Assembly (NCBI GenBank): GCA_030761205.1
Contig: JAULJL010000015.1
Location: 9,615,501 to 9,679,500 of the forward strand
Length of the DNA: 64,000 nt
From: Fremontodendron californicum
Taxonomy: Eukaryota > Streptophyta > Magnoliopsida > Malvales > Malvaceae
Direction: 5' to 3'
Below, piece by piece: positions 49,420 through 59,857 of this stretch (the stretch's first letter is position 1; every line of letters starts with the position of its first letter). A program made the translations under genes and the position numbers. The notes under the pieces are model-generated. The model saw nothing but the letters and a program-made list of their open reading frames with translations. It was not told the DNA's origin and searched no databases.

Positions 49420-50680
49420 TTCCAAGTTCATCACCAGGAATCACTATGGTATGCCGACTATGTGAATTATATTGTGAGTAAAATCTTTCCACCTGATTTA
49501 AATTCTCAACAAAAGAAAAAGTTCTTGCATGATGTGAAGTACTATTATTGGGATGAACTTTTCTTGTTTAAGCAATGCAAAGATCAGATTCTTAGAAAGT
49601 GTGTGCCCAAGGAAGAAGTTGAAAACATTTTGCAACATTGTCACTCCTCGGATTATGGAGGGCACTTTGGACGAGAACGAACTGCAACAAAAGTGCTCCA
49701 ATCAGGTTTTTATTGGCCAACTCTCTTTAAAGATGCTCATCAGTTTGTTACAAGGGGTTATAGATGTCAAAGAGTGGGCAACATCTCAAGGAGAAACGAG
49801 ATGCCTCTCAACAACATTCTAGAAGTAGAGATTTTTGATGTATGGGGAATTGATTTCATGGGTCCATTTATTTCCTCCTACAACAATCTTTATATTCTAG
49901 TTGCGGCTGATTATGTATCTAAGTGGGTGGAAGCAACAGCTTTGCCAACCAATGATTCTAAGGTGGTTCTAAACTTCTTGAAAAAGAACATCTTTACTCA
50001 TTTTGGCACTCTAAGAGCAATTATTAGTGATGAGGGGTCTCACTTTTGCAATAAATATTTTGAAGCCCTCCTTGCTAAATACGGAGTCAAGCACAAGATT
50101 TCCACCACCTACCATCCACAAACAAGTGGTTAAGCCGAAGTTTCTAATAGAGAAATCAAGAGGATCTTGGAGAAGACTGTCAGCCCAACTAGAAAAGATT
50201 GATCCAAGAGATTGGATGATGCATTATGGGCATACCGAACTGCTTACAAAACTCCGATTGGGATGTCTCCATACAAATTGGTTTTCGAGAAAACATGTCA
50301 TCTTCCGGTAGAGTTGGAACACAATGCATATTGGGCCATCAAGAAACTGAATTTTGATCTTCATGCAGCAGGTGAGCGACGTCTCTTGCAACTTAATGAG
50401 ATGGATGAATTTCGTCTTCAAGCTTTATGAAAATGCCAAGCTTTACAAAGAAAAAACGAAGAGATGGCATGATAAGAAGATCATGGAGCGACACTTTGAA
50501 TCAGGCCAATATGTGATTCTCTACAACTCTTGCCTAAAGCTATTTCTGGGAAAACTTAAGTCTCGATGGTCCGGACATTTCAAAGTTACTAAAGTTTTTC
50601 CTTATGGAGCAGTTGAGGTGGTTGAAGAGAGTTCCAATCGAATATTCAAAGTGAATGGCCAAAGGCTCAAGCATTACTAG
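49420..50680 (+). pseudogene. Integrase with C-terminal domain, degenerate
   Basis: The zinc-binding region keeps the two His (HCHSSDYGGHFGRER) but only the second of the two Cys: the first is lost in TRGYRCQRVGN. The catalytic core shows the first Asp (WGIDFMGPF) and second Asp (ISDEGSHF). The Glu region follows a stop at 50131-50133. Further stops lie at 50203-50205 and after a frameshift near 50425. The C-terminal part (KLKSRWSGHFKVTKVFPYGAV) is intact to the stop at 50678-50680. Confidence 0.82.
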
Positions 50681-50904
50681 GGAGGCGATTTTGAAAGTCC
50701 TCAATCATCTTAGCCGGCCTGGAATGAGATCGAGAAAGTCAAGCCGATGACTACAAATCAAACGCTTCTTGGGAGGCAACCCAAGCTTTTTAATCTTTAA
50801 TCTTTGATTTTTTTGATTTGATTTGATTTTATTTAAATTTTATTTCTTATATATATATATATATATATTTTGCAAGTTCTTTTAAAACATTAAAAAAAAA
50901 AATT

Positions 50905-51180
50905 AGAGCCTGGCGTCGCTAGAGGTCTGAACCGAACTCAACACCGTGGCGTCGATTTTTTTTTTTAAATGGACAGGCCAAGAGGTGGGCGTCGCGATGC
51001 CCGCACCCAGCGTTGTGGCACCGAAAAAAATAAAAAATGAGTTTGAGAGGTCGACGCTGCGGCGTCGAAAAACCAAAAAAAAAAAAGTGGGCACCGTGGC
51101 ACCCCGCAATTTTGTATTCTACTCGAGAGGTGGACTTCGTGGCGTCGATTCCTAACGCCTCGGCGCCGACTCAAAATTTT
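50905..51180 (+). repeat. GC-rich GTGGCGTCG motif array after pol
   Basis: Short variants of GTGGCGTCG, GGCGTCGC and GGCACCG recur at irregular 25-45-base spacing, separated by A and T runs. The composition is sharply GC-rich compared with the rest of the element. It lies between integrase and the downstream ORF. No function is apparent. Confidence 0.6.
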
Positions 51181-51942
51181 TTTTAAAAAAAATTAGGGTT
51201 TTGTAAACCCTAACCCTTACACCCATTTCTTTGTTGGCAGCCACCTTTTTCTATTTTCTCTCTCAAACCTCTTATCTCTCTCAACTCTCATCTCTCCCAA
51301 CTCTCATCTTCTCCAACAACTTTTACTCACATAAACTTCACACTTCTCATCTCATCTCATCTCTCCCAACTACCCATCTCCATAACTCATCTTCCTTTCA
51401 ATTTATTTCACAACAAATTCACACAACTAAACCCAAACCACTCTCCATCATCTTCAAGCAAGGAATTTCTCGCCCAATCTTCAAGTTTTTCAAGTAAGTC
51501 TCTATTTTATTGAAGATTGTTCAAGTTTGGTTGATTATTGCTTGATTTTTGGTGTTGAAGTTTGTTCTTGAACCACATAGTCTTGATTTGGGATTGGGTT
51601 GATTGTTGATTGTTGTGGTTTCTTGAGCATTATTCAAAATTGGAAGATATTTTTGATTGGGTTATTTTTTAGTATTGTGGAAATTGTGGAGCAATATTCA
51701 AAATTGTGGAGTGGGTTGTGTTGAGTTAGATTGAAGATTGGAGAAATTGGTAGTGATTATATCTTGGGTTTTGTTCTTGGTGGAGATTAGATCCTACTAT
51801 CATATTGTGTTAATTTGGTTGAGTGGATGATTTTGGTGAGAAATTTTGGAAGAATTTAACTTTTGCTTTAGAAGTGTTAGCTTGGTAGAAGACATTTGTT
51901 GGACTTGACTTGGTTGATATTGTCGAACTTAGAACTAGTGTC

Positions 51943-52507
51943 ATGGCACCCAAGAAGAAACTCAAAGCTAGCACTAGTACTCCTACTTTTGATAATAGCA
52001 AGTTCATATCAAGGCGGCAGTTTTACGACAAACCTAATCGCTCTTCCAGTAAAGTCCTATTCCGGAGCGGGGATTTCATATTGATCCGTCTCATCATTTT
52101 GAGTTTCAACAAGTAATTAATTCAAGACATTGGCAGAAATTTGTGCTCCACCGCAATCCGTCGTGCTACCAGTGGTTAGAGAACTTTATGCTAATGCCTC
52201 CGAACCAAGCGGTGATACGATTTTTGTCCGTGGATGTCAAGTAGCGTTTGATCCCAAGACAATTAATCAGTATTATCAAACACCGAATATTGCGAGTGAT
52301 GACTTTAATCGGTATTTGAATGGGCACATTGACATGACTGCCTTAACAACACATTTATGCCCACAAGGGACTACTTGGAAAATGTCAAAGGGGGAACTTG
52401 TGTCATTCAAGGCCAACACATTAGATAAAGAGATTAAGGTATTCAATGACAAGGGAGTTTTCTTCTTCCTACTCTTTTATTTTTCTAACATTAGGGACAA
52501 TATTTAA
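51943..52507 (+). pseudogene. Extra ORF region downstream of pol (frameshifted)
   Basis: It begins MAPKKKLKASTSTPTFDNSK. It then needs a frame change near 52060 to continue as GFHIDPSHHFEFQQVINSRH, and another near 52160 to VLPVVRELYANASEPSGD ... FVRGCQVAFDPKTINQYYQ ... TALTTHLCPQGTTWKMSKG. This resembles a plant transposon-associated protein found in Athila-type elements (recollection). Its role is unknown. It occupies the place where some gypsy elements carry an envelope-like gene, but I see no signal peptide or membrane segment here. Confidence 0.55.
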
Positions 52508-52912
52508 TTCAAGTTTGGGGGTGTTTATCTGTTTTTAGTTTTTTATTTTATTTTGCAGGTGTGTATTTTTATTTTTCTAGTTTATTATGCTTTGTGTTTT
52601 TTTTTTTTAAGATTATTTTGCATGTTTATGTTTAGGAGTTATATATGGGAAAAAATTTGCTTGGGATATTATGCACTTTAACATGATGAGATCCTTATCC
52701 AATGATGAAATTTTAGTTATTAGTTTATCTTGATTCTTGGGAACAACATAAGATGATTTGATTTTATGTTAAATTCTTTTGTTAGTTTCATTATTAGGAT
52801 GTGACTTTCAACAATTTGATCACTGATCTCTTGCTTAGATTTGCATTGCTTATTTAAAGATTGATTATGTTGATGTGAATTGCAATTATGTCTAGAGCCT
52901 AGAATTTGTTTG

Positions 52913-53513
52913 ATTCTCTCTCTCGGCGAAATCCTAGACAACACTAAGTTGAGGAGATGATTTAGGCCATCTTTGGATCGTTTGAGCCTTTCGAGCCTAC
53001 CTTTATATATTAATATCCTTAGTCTACCTCATTGTGCCTAATTGATATATCACATTTTCTTTGATTGCCATATCTTTTAGCCTAGCCTAATAAGAAAAAC
53101 CATAATTAACCCTCACTACATAGGCATGTGATGATATTACAAGAATGTGATGATATTACAAGAAACAATTATGAGCCATGTCAAATTTGGGTGAAATGGT
53201 GATTTGAAAAAGAAAAAAAAGGCTCTCTCGAGGCGAAATCCTAGACAACATTAAGTTGAGGAGATGATTTAGGCCATCTTTGGATCGTTTGAGCCTTTCG
53301 AGCCTACCTTTATATATTAATATCCTTAGTCTACCTCATTGTGCCTAATTGATATATCATATTTTCTTTGATTGCCATATCTTTTAGCCTAGCCTAATAA
53401 GAAAAACCATAATTAACCTTCACTACATAGGCATGTGATGATATTACAAGAAACAATTATGAGCCATGTCAAATTTGGGTGAAATGGTGATTTGAAAAAG
53501 AAAAAAAAAAGGA
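52913..53513 (+). repeat. Tandem duplication of about 300 bp in the 3' untranslated part of the retrotransposon
   Basis: GCGAAATCCTAGACAACA starts both units (52927 and 53233), and both end AATGGTGATTTGAAAAAG before an A run. The first unit has an extra internal 19-base direct repeat (AATGTGATGATATTACAAG). The two are otherwise nearly identical, so the duplication is younger than much of the element's decay. Confidence 0.85.
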
Positions 53514-54087
53514 AAGGTTATGGTTCTTCTAAAACGAAGAACAAAAAAAAAAAAAAAACTTGGTGAAGCAAAAAGGAAGTGCATTCAAATAATGTAGTTA
53601 GTAATTTGAGGAAAAGACTATGGCTCTCAAAAATCCTGGAAAAAAAATGTAAAGTGTCTATGGGTGACTTAAACCAAAATATATCTTTCTCCTACCTTAA
53701 CCCTAGCCTTACATTACAAGCTCAATAAAGACCTACTTGATCCTTGATGAAGTGTTAGTCTACATTAGTGGAGAGAGAGATGAAAACCAAACATATGAGA
53801 ATCTAGTACTATAATTCGTATTTTGCATAAGCATAAACTTATTTGGATTGCATGCAATGATTTGTCAAGAGATTATTCACACACACACTGGAAATACATT
53901 CAAGCATGAGACATACGATTGAATTGAATCATAAAGTTGGATTATGTTTGTGTTTTACTTTGAGTTGAGATTTTGAGGAAAATTAAGGAAATCATTACTT
54001 GAGTGCATTTATCTCTCGCTTTATTTCGTTTTGTTTTATTTATTTAGTTTGTTTTGTTTTGTTTTGCTCGAGAACTACCAAAATCTT

Positions 54088-54100
54088 AAGTTTGGGGGTG
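54088..54100 (+). promoter_or_regulatory. Polypurine tract
   Basis: AAGTTTGGGGGTG directly precedes the 3' LTR, the position and form expected for plus-strand priming in this retroelement group. Confidence 0.7.
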
Positions 54101-55307
54101 TGATAAATCTATAAAATAGAGTTATTTTATCCTATTTTATGCTTTTAAAATAGCTAAGTCCTTGTAGTTTAAACTATTAATTTATTATTTTTAGTTATTT
54201 TTATTTTATTTTATTTATTTTATTTTATGTTTAATTTTTAGTTATTAATTTAATGTTTTTTGTAGAATCCAAAAGCAAGAAGGAGAGACTCAGCTCATAT
54301 ATGGAAAGTCCAAGCTGGAAGCAGTACTTGGTCACAAAGTTTCCCTTCTTCGGGCTTTTTAAGAACTCTATAAATAGGAACATGACTTTATTTATTTTAG
54401 AACTTCTTAGTTCTTAGCTTTAATTTTCTGAAAAGGAGAGCAGCCACCACAATCTTGCAAGAAGCTAAGAGCAGTTTTGAATACTATAAGACTGAAGATC
54501 TGACAACCTTTAGTTTTCTCTTTTTCCTTAATCTTCTTTTATTCTGTTGTAATTTAATGGTGGTGAAACTTTTTTGCTTATTGTTTTCAAAGTTGAGCAT
54601 GAACTACCTTTTCTAGGATTGCAATGGAACTCAACACATAGTTTGAATTGTTTTACTCTCTGATTTGATTTAATGATATTTGAGTTGTTTATGCAATCTT
54701 GTACTTAATGCTTTTAATTGCTTGGTCACCATTTAAACTGATTTGTCAACCTAAATACAATTTGGAAAAGGGAGTTTAATGTTAGACATGGATTGCATAA
54801 CACATGTTTCATATTCATTTATTAGGATGAATTGATCTGCATATAGGGTAGGAATACACTTACATGTCATGTGTAATCAATTTTAGAGTCTAAGCTTAAT
54901 GAGTTCTTCTTTAATTCAATTATCATAGGAATATAGTCAATTGGTTAAGAAGAATATTTTTATAAGACCATTGAAAGATTCTTATAAATAGATTAGAACT
55001 CTAGGTTAACAACTCAAGATCATTAATCAAGTTAAGAGGGTAAGAAACGTTCAAGCAAAGTGTTAAGGAAAATTGTAATCCTAGGCTTTTCTCCATTGAA
55101 TTAAATCCCAATTTTTATTTTCTTTATTATTTTTCTTTAATTTAGTTTCAATTCACAAATTTTTAATTAATTATTTGGATAAGATTAAGCTGTTTTAATT
55201 TTAGTATTTAACGAAATTAATAACAATTCCTCGTGGGTTCGACACTCTACTTCCACTCTATTACTTGTTTGTGATAACATGCACTTGCGTAGTAAAATCT
55301 GATAACA
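54101..55307 (+). repeat. 3' LTR
   Basis: It begins TGATAAATCTATAAAATAG and ends AAAATCTGATAACA. A TATA box lies at 54369-54376. It is collinear with the 5' LTR, with scattered substitutions and small indels. Confidence 0.92.
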
Positions 55308-55362
55308 GATAGTTTTATTGAAATACAATTTTAAATAGGGTTACTTTCGTAGAAGTAGCTAG

Positions 55363-55500
55363 TATGAATTAATAGGAGCTTTAGCAATCCTTGGATATGA
55401 AAGTTTTTTAATGGATAATTTGCATTTCGTGCTAAATGCAACTGCTAAGGGCAACACTTCATCGTCAAGGATTAAGGAAAGAAGCCTTGTTATTAGTTAG
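55363..55500 (+). pseudogene. Candidate terminal exon just beyond the retrotransposon
   Basis: After an acceptor-like GTAGCTAG, 45 codons are open to TAG at 55498: YELIGALAILGYESFLMD, then NLHFVLNATAKGNTSSSR and a basic tail. The hydrophobic-then-polar make-up looks like a real protein C-terminus. The next few hundred bases look like a 3'UTR. An alternative acceptor at 55375 is possible. It may be the end of the gene whose start is at 43867, but phases do not match directly. Family not recognised. Confidence 0.35.
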
Positions 55501-55954
55501 TAGTACTTGTTGTTACACTCATTCTTTTGGGTATCACCATATTATCGACCTCGTTCTTGCAAATATGTCTAATGTAATTCCAAGCCAATCAAGTGTATTT
55601 TGTGATACTAATGATGCTCTAATGAACATGTTTACCACCTTCTTGGCGGTGATGTAATTTGAATTTTGTCAGACACATTAAAAAAAGAAAACAACACCTA
55701 ATGCACTAAAGCTGTGAAATCATGTTTGTGTTTTATGTTGTATTATACTTCTTTAATTTCTAGAGTCTGTTTCGTTAACTAGGAAATCTAATTGTTTCGA
55801 ATGTGTATATACTTGATTTTGGATACTAATATATTACCTCTTCCCAAGAGAAATAAAGTTGTTTTACAGAAAATTGTACTTTCGCGTACAATAGCAAAGG
55901 TATTCCATAACAAGTAATAAAGTCGCTTCACTAAAGGTTGCTTCATTGGAAGTT

Positions 55955-56130
55955 CTTGTTCGGAACAGCTTTCGTTCAGAACAGTTCTTGTTTGAAACAG
56001 CTCTTGTTTGGAACAACTCTTGTTCAGAGTAGCTCTTGTTCGTAACAGCTCTTATTTAGAACAGCTCATGTTTGGAACAACTTTCATTCAGAACAGCTTC
56101 TGTTCGGAACAGCTCTTGTTTAGAAACAAC
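55955..56130 (+). repeat. Minisatellite of eleven exact-length 16-bp units
   Basis: Eleven consecutive variants of CTTGTTCGGAACAGCT follow each other with no indel (55955, 55971, 55987 and so on to 56115). Each unit holds the interrupted palindrome TGTTC-N-GAACA or a one- or two-base variant. Units differ by about 1-5 substitutions, so the array is old but length-conserved. Confidence 0.92.
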
Positions 56131-56504
56131 ACTCTCATGAAAAGGGACCTCCACCAAGAAGTATTCTACAGAAGACGTTTCACCGATACTACTTCACCGA
56201 AACAGAAGAAGTGGAAATAACCCCAGAATATGACAGGGTTCTTGGGTTAATTTCACTATTGGAATGTTCTGGAGAGCTTGGCTTGGTGGATCAGACATGG
56301 AGATGGTTAAGAGGTATCCTCTTAACCTTTTCCTGAAGTATGAGTGCTTCTCCCTTTCTTTCAGAACAAATAGTGAACTCATGTTCAATATTACCAACAA
56401 CAATCTAAACTTTCATCAAACAAAACATTAATACCTTAGTAACTGACCATCTTCTCCATTATACCTATTAAATATATATGTTTTGTAACTCCTATTCTGA
56501 CACC

Positions 56505-56512
56505 TATAAATA
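56505..56512 (+). promoter_or_regulatory. TATA box with CT-rich leader; possible solo LTR or promoter
   Basis: TATAAATAGGAGCTCCC is followed by a leader rich in TTCTCTC (56555-56610). The arrangement is like an LTR promoter or a plant gene core promoter. No downstream ORF with protein-like composition, and no LTR ends, were recognised. Confidence 0.35.
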
Positions 56513-56825
56513 GGAGCTCCCACAATTTATTTGGGACTTTTGGCTATTGGAGCAACTTTTCTCTCTAAAGTTCTCTCTGTAATTCTCTCTTCTCTGATTC
56601 TCTCCTCAGCCTTGTTCACAGCCATACTCAGCCTTGCTCCACCATCTCTCCACTTCCTCCACCTTACTTACCACCACCTGTCGCTGTGCTCAACACTTCA
56701 GGGTTTGCTCTAGTCTTCCTCTCCGCCGTCTCCCGGCAACATCCCATTTCACTTGTTTGCAACGCTTCCTCTCCCTACCAAAGAACCCTCTACAGAATGC
56801 AAAACATAAAAATAAGTTTATATAT

Positions 56826-57542
56826 CTATGTTACTCAGATTCGGGTGTGAGTGTCGGATACGAGTATTTGTCTGACACGAGTATATTCAAATTTTTAAAA
56901 GTTTTTTCATGTATTTAGAGGGTTTTTGGAGGGTCATATCCCCATACCCATGTCTGCATAAGCGTCGGACACGGGTGCCGGATACAGGTACTTCAAGAAA
57001 AATGAAGAGTTGGAGCTAGGGATGGCAATAGAGCGGGACGAGGGCGGGGATTGCCTTATCCACCTCCGCCCCACTCTTGCATGGATGTTGAAACAATATC
57101 CACTTCCATGGATGTCAGTTACATGCATAACCGCTCCACGGTGCTCTACTCCACTACATCCTAGTTTTTATTAATTATTTTTAACGTAATATTATAAAAT
57201 ATTATATTGTAATTTATTCATGAACATAATTTTACTATATAAAATTTTATAATATATATAATATACATATATATACTAATATATATATATAATATTTATA
57301 TTATTTTAGTATATATATCTAATATATATATACTAAAAATATAAAAAGAAAATATAAAAATATTTTAAAAAGTAAAATAGTAATTTCAAAAGTCGGGACG
57401 GGGCCGAGCAAGCATTTACCAAAACCCTCCCGCTCCATCCCTCTTCGTTTTAAAAAAAAAAAAAACTTTTTCATTCGGAGCGGATTAGTGTAAAATCTAT
57501 CGATCAAATTGAGTTTTGCCATCCCTAGTTGGAGCAACATAG
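56826..57542. mobile_element. ATGTTACTC-family MITE, interrupted by a second MITE
   Basis: It starts CTATGTTACTCAGATTC and resumes after the insertion to end TTGGAGCAACATAG. GTTTATAT occurs two bases before the left end and directly after the right end, a possible target duplication. Removing 57017-57535 restores an element of about 200 bp like the copies at 12116 and 59216. Confidence 0.75.
57017..57527. mobile_element. hAT-like MITE nested in the ATGTTACTC MITE
   Basis: Perfect 12-bp terminal inverted repeats TAGGGATGGCAA and TTGCCATCCCTA, with the perfect 8-bp target duplication GTTGGAGC (57009-57016 and 57528-57535). The interior has a GC-rich edge (GCGGGACGAGGGCGGGG) and an AT-rich core with TATATA runs. 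Non-coding. Confidence 0.88.
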
Positions 57543-57642
57543 GTTTATATTATTGTATGAAGATGGAGAACTACAATTTGGACATGGTTAAAAACCATGA
57601 ATGTCATTGGATTGAAATGATGTTTTTATTTTAGATTCTCAC

Positions 57643-57826
57643 CTTTGCTTCTGCTCTCTCTCTCCAAATCAACTATTTTTTGTATTGTTGAAGCAGGTTT
57701 CCAGGCTATCACATTCCCCTCGGAAATGTGTTCAGATTTACCATTTGTGCTGGAAATCATAATCCTCTGACAAGATCCCCAATAATGTCTGCGAAGAAAG
57801 GTGACAGTCCTATTTTGCAATTTTCT
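57643..57826 (-). pseudogene. Exon-like fragment at the duplication breakpoint
   Basis: The minus strand is open with protein-like text (RTVTFLRRHYWGSCQRIM, then GKSEHISEGNVIAWKPAS, then QKIVDLERESRSK) and ends at a good donor (AAAG|GTGAGA). Its upstream side runs into the duplicated XERICO segment, so it may be a piece of another gene cut by the rearrangement. Family not recognised; it could also be chance. Confidence 0.3.
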
Positions 57827-57827
57827 A

Positions 57828-58064
57828 TTCCGGAGTAGGACCCCAGCAATCAGGTTTGATGCTGTTCGCAGCTGCAAGCGGCCTGAGCATGACTGTTCGG
57901 TTTGCCTGACTCAGTCTGAGCCGGAATCGGAGATTAATCGCTTGTCATGCGGCCATTTCTTTCACAAAGTGTGCTTGGAAAAGTGGTTGAATTATTGGAA
58001 TGTTTCATGCCCTCTTTGCAGGACTCCTCTGCTGCCTGAAGAGGAGGCTTCCTGCTTTTGGTGA
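57828..58064 (+). pseudogene. Truncated XERICO-like copy (RING-H2 half only)
   Basis: It repeats the last 78 codons of the gene at 36508. All eight RING-H2 ligands are intact, but the N-terminal membrane part is absent. Compared with the parent there are eight base changes in about 233 bases. Five alter residues: C to R, W to R, F to S, L to F and T to P. There is no in-frame ATG between the upstream stop at 57783 and the end, so on its own it has no normal start. It could be translated only as a 3' exon of a chimeric transcript. Confidence 0.85.
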
Positions 58065-59215
58065 GAATATTACAACTATGGGTGAGTTGAGTAAATTTCC
58101 ATGTACAGCTTGTTTATTGTACAGGTGTATTTAATGAAATGTTATCAGCCTGGGATTAGTGTTAGGTGAGTGTTGTTACCCGCAAGTTTACCTTGATGTG
58201 GTGATTTGTTATTGAATGTACATATTGCCAGGGTTTCTGATGTTGTATGCAATCTCACTTCTGTCTTGAGCTTCTATGTAGTTTCATGGAGGTTTTGTTT
58301 TCTTTCTTGCTTCACTCTTTTGTGCTATGGGATGGATTGAAAAGAAAACTAGGTAATTTAGTGTCCGACGCATATTCGGACATGGATATGGGATATGATC
58401 CTCCAAAAATCCCTAAATACATGGAAAAACTTAGAATAAATCAAATATACCGTGTCGGACACATACCCATGTCCAGTTGGTTCATGCAATCACTCATAAG
58501 AGGTCAATCTTGCAGGTTTAGGACTCGAATTTCAGTATCTGCAATCTCTTCCTTTATTCTCAAATTTCGATTTTTTTTTTATATATATATATATATAAAA
58601 AATCTGCTGACAGGATACTGCCTTGTGATGCACTAACTGTTATGGTGTAAAATGTTGATGTCAGGTTTTTTATGTTTTTATGGTATCTAATATGGCTTCT
58701 ATACCAGAGCATGTTTAAAGGTTTTTGTTAGGTTTCATTTCCTTTTGTCTCACTCTAATGCATTTGAGTCATGATAATTTGAAATTCTGACATCATTCTA
58801 TTCTACCTTTTGAAAGTTGGATTTATGTTACTCTTCATTTTTATTGAAGTACCCGAGTCCTTAATTCTATGCATATTCGAAACCTTGAAGTGGATCAAGT
58901 ACAAGGTATCACATATTTTTCTCTAATTAACACTTGGAAAAGAACAGTTATGTCGCTCATTTTTGGACATCCAACATATTCATGCCTAGTTCTGGGCAAT
59001 GTAGATTGGGATGAAAGAGTCTGAAGAGATTATTATACTACTACACTCCACTTGGGATGTTTAACAACACCAAGTTTAGAGCAACATGATTTCATGAATG
59101 TTATATTTGGTTAGGGTATTGAGATTTTCATGTTACTTTCACTCTCATGCCCCCATGTCCAAAGCTTTCACCATCTCAGCAGATGTCAAGGAAATGAGAT
59201 GAAGAGAGTAAAAAG

Positions 59216-59383
59216 TTATGTTACTCGGAGTCAGGTGTAAATGTTGGATACGGATATGTTTAATTTATTTTAAGTTTTTTCATGTATTTGAAAGATACTT
59301 GCGGGATTATATTTTTATATTCATGTCTGAATATGTGTCGGGTACGCATATTTCAAAAAAAATGAAGAGTCGGAGTAACATAT
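59216..59383. mobile_element. Full-length ATGTTACTC-family MITE (copy B)
   Basis: It starts TTATGTTACTCGGAGTC and ends AAGAGTCGGAGTAACATA, about 168 bp. Copy A at 38148 keeps only the two ends. Confidence 0.7.
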
Positions 59384-59857
59384 ACAAAGAGTGTAAAAAA
59401 CAATGTCCTAATAACATGTCAGTTGTTTGGAATGAGTCAAAAGAATTGAATTGCATCATCTTCAACCAGAAGCTACGATCCCTTTTGTTTACTATTGTTG
59501 CCCCAGAAATAGTGTTCAACATCATTTACAACAATAACAGCCATACACCTCTATGCTTGTTGTCTACAGAATATGAACCATGATTTTGTCTCTATATTCA
59601 ACAGCTGGCTTATTAAACATCTTTGTTTTAGCACTCATGGGCACCACCAGCAGGCTGGGCATGAAGTCATGTTTTAAAATTTTCCTGACAAAAACATTTG
59701 GTACTGGTTCAAAGACTTAACAATTTTGAAAACGCATGGAGATTACATGTTTAATAAATACAAAAATAATATAATAAACAAGATATGATATGTTTATATA
59801 TTATTAACATAATATTTAATACAGGTATCATATTTATGATTTTGTTATCTATCTATA

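Larger units (their letters stand above)
44638..55307 (+). mobile_element. Ty3/gypsy LTR retrotransposon, Athila-like, defective, 10.67 kb
   Basis: Two LTRs in direct orientation (44638-45853, 1216 bp; 54101-55307, 1207 bp), both starting TGATAA and ending in CA. A 5-bp target duplication GATAG lies at 44633-44637 and 55308-55312. A primer site follows the 5' LTR and a G-rich polypurine tract precedes the 3' LTR. The order gag, protease, RT, RNase H, integrase places it in Ty3/gypsy. The tRNA-Asp primer site and extra ORF region after pol suggest the Athila lineage (inference). It is not autonomous: the RT core is deleted, zinc-finger cysteines are lost, and several stops and frameshifts break the frames. 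The LTRs differ at seven positions in the first 70 or so, so the insertion is not very recent. Confidence 0.92.

Noticed and set aside
50903..51174. Overlapping ORFs on both strands in the post-pol GC-rich field
   Set aside because: They arise from the GC-rich motif repeats; frames are equally open on both strands and lack protein-like features.
55955..56130. CRISPR-like array
   Set aside because: Units are contiguous 16-bp repeats without spacers, in a plant genome.
57801..58064. Functional second XERICO-like gene
   Set aside because: The apparent start is GTG; no in-frame ATG exists and the membrane part is missing, so it is annotated as a truncated copy.
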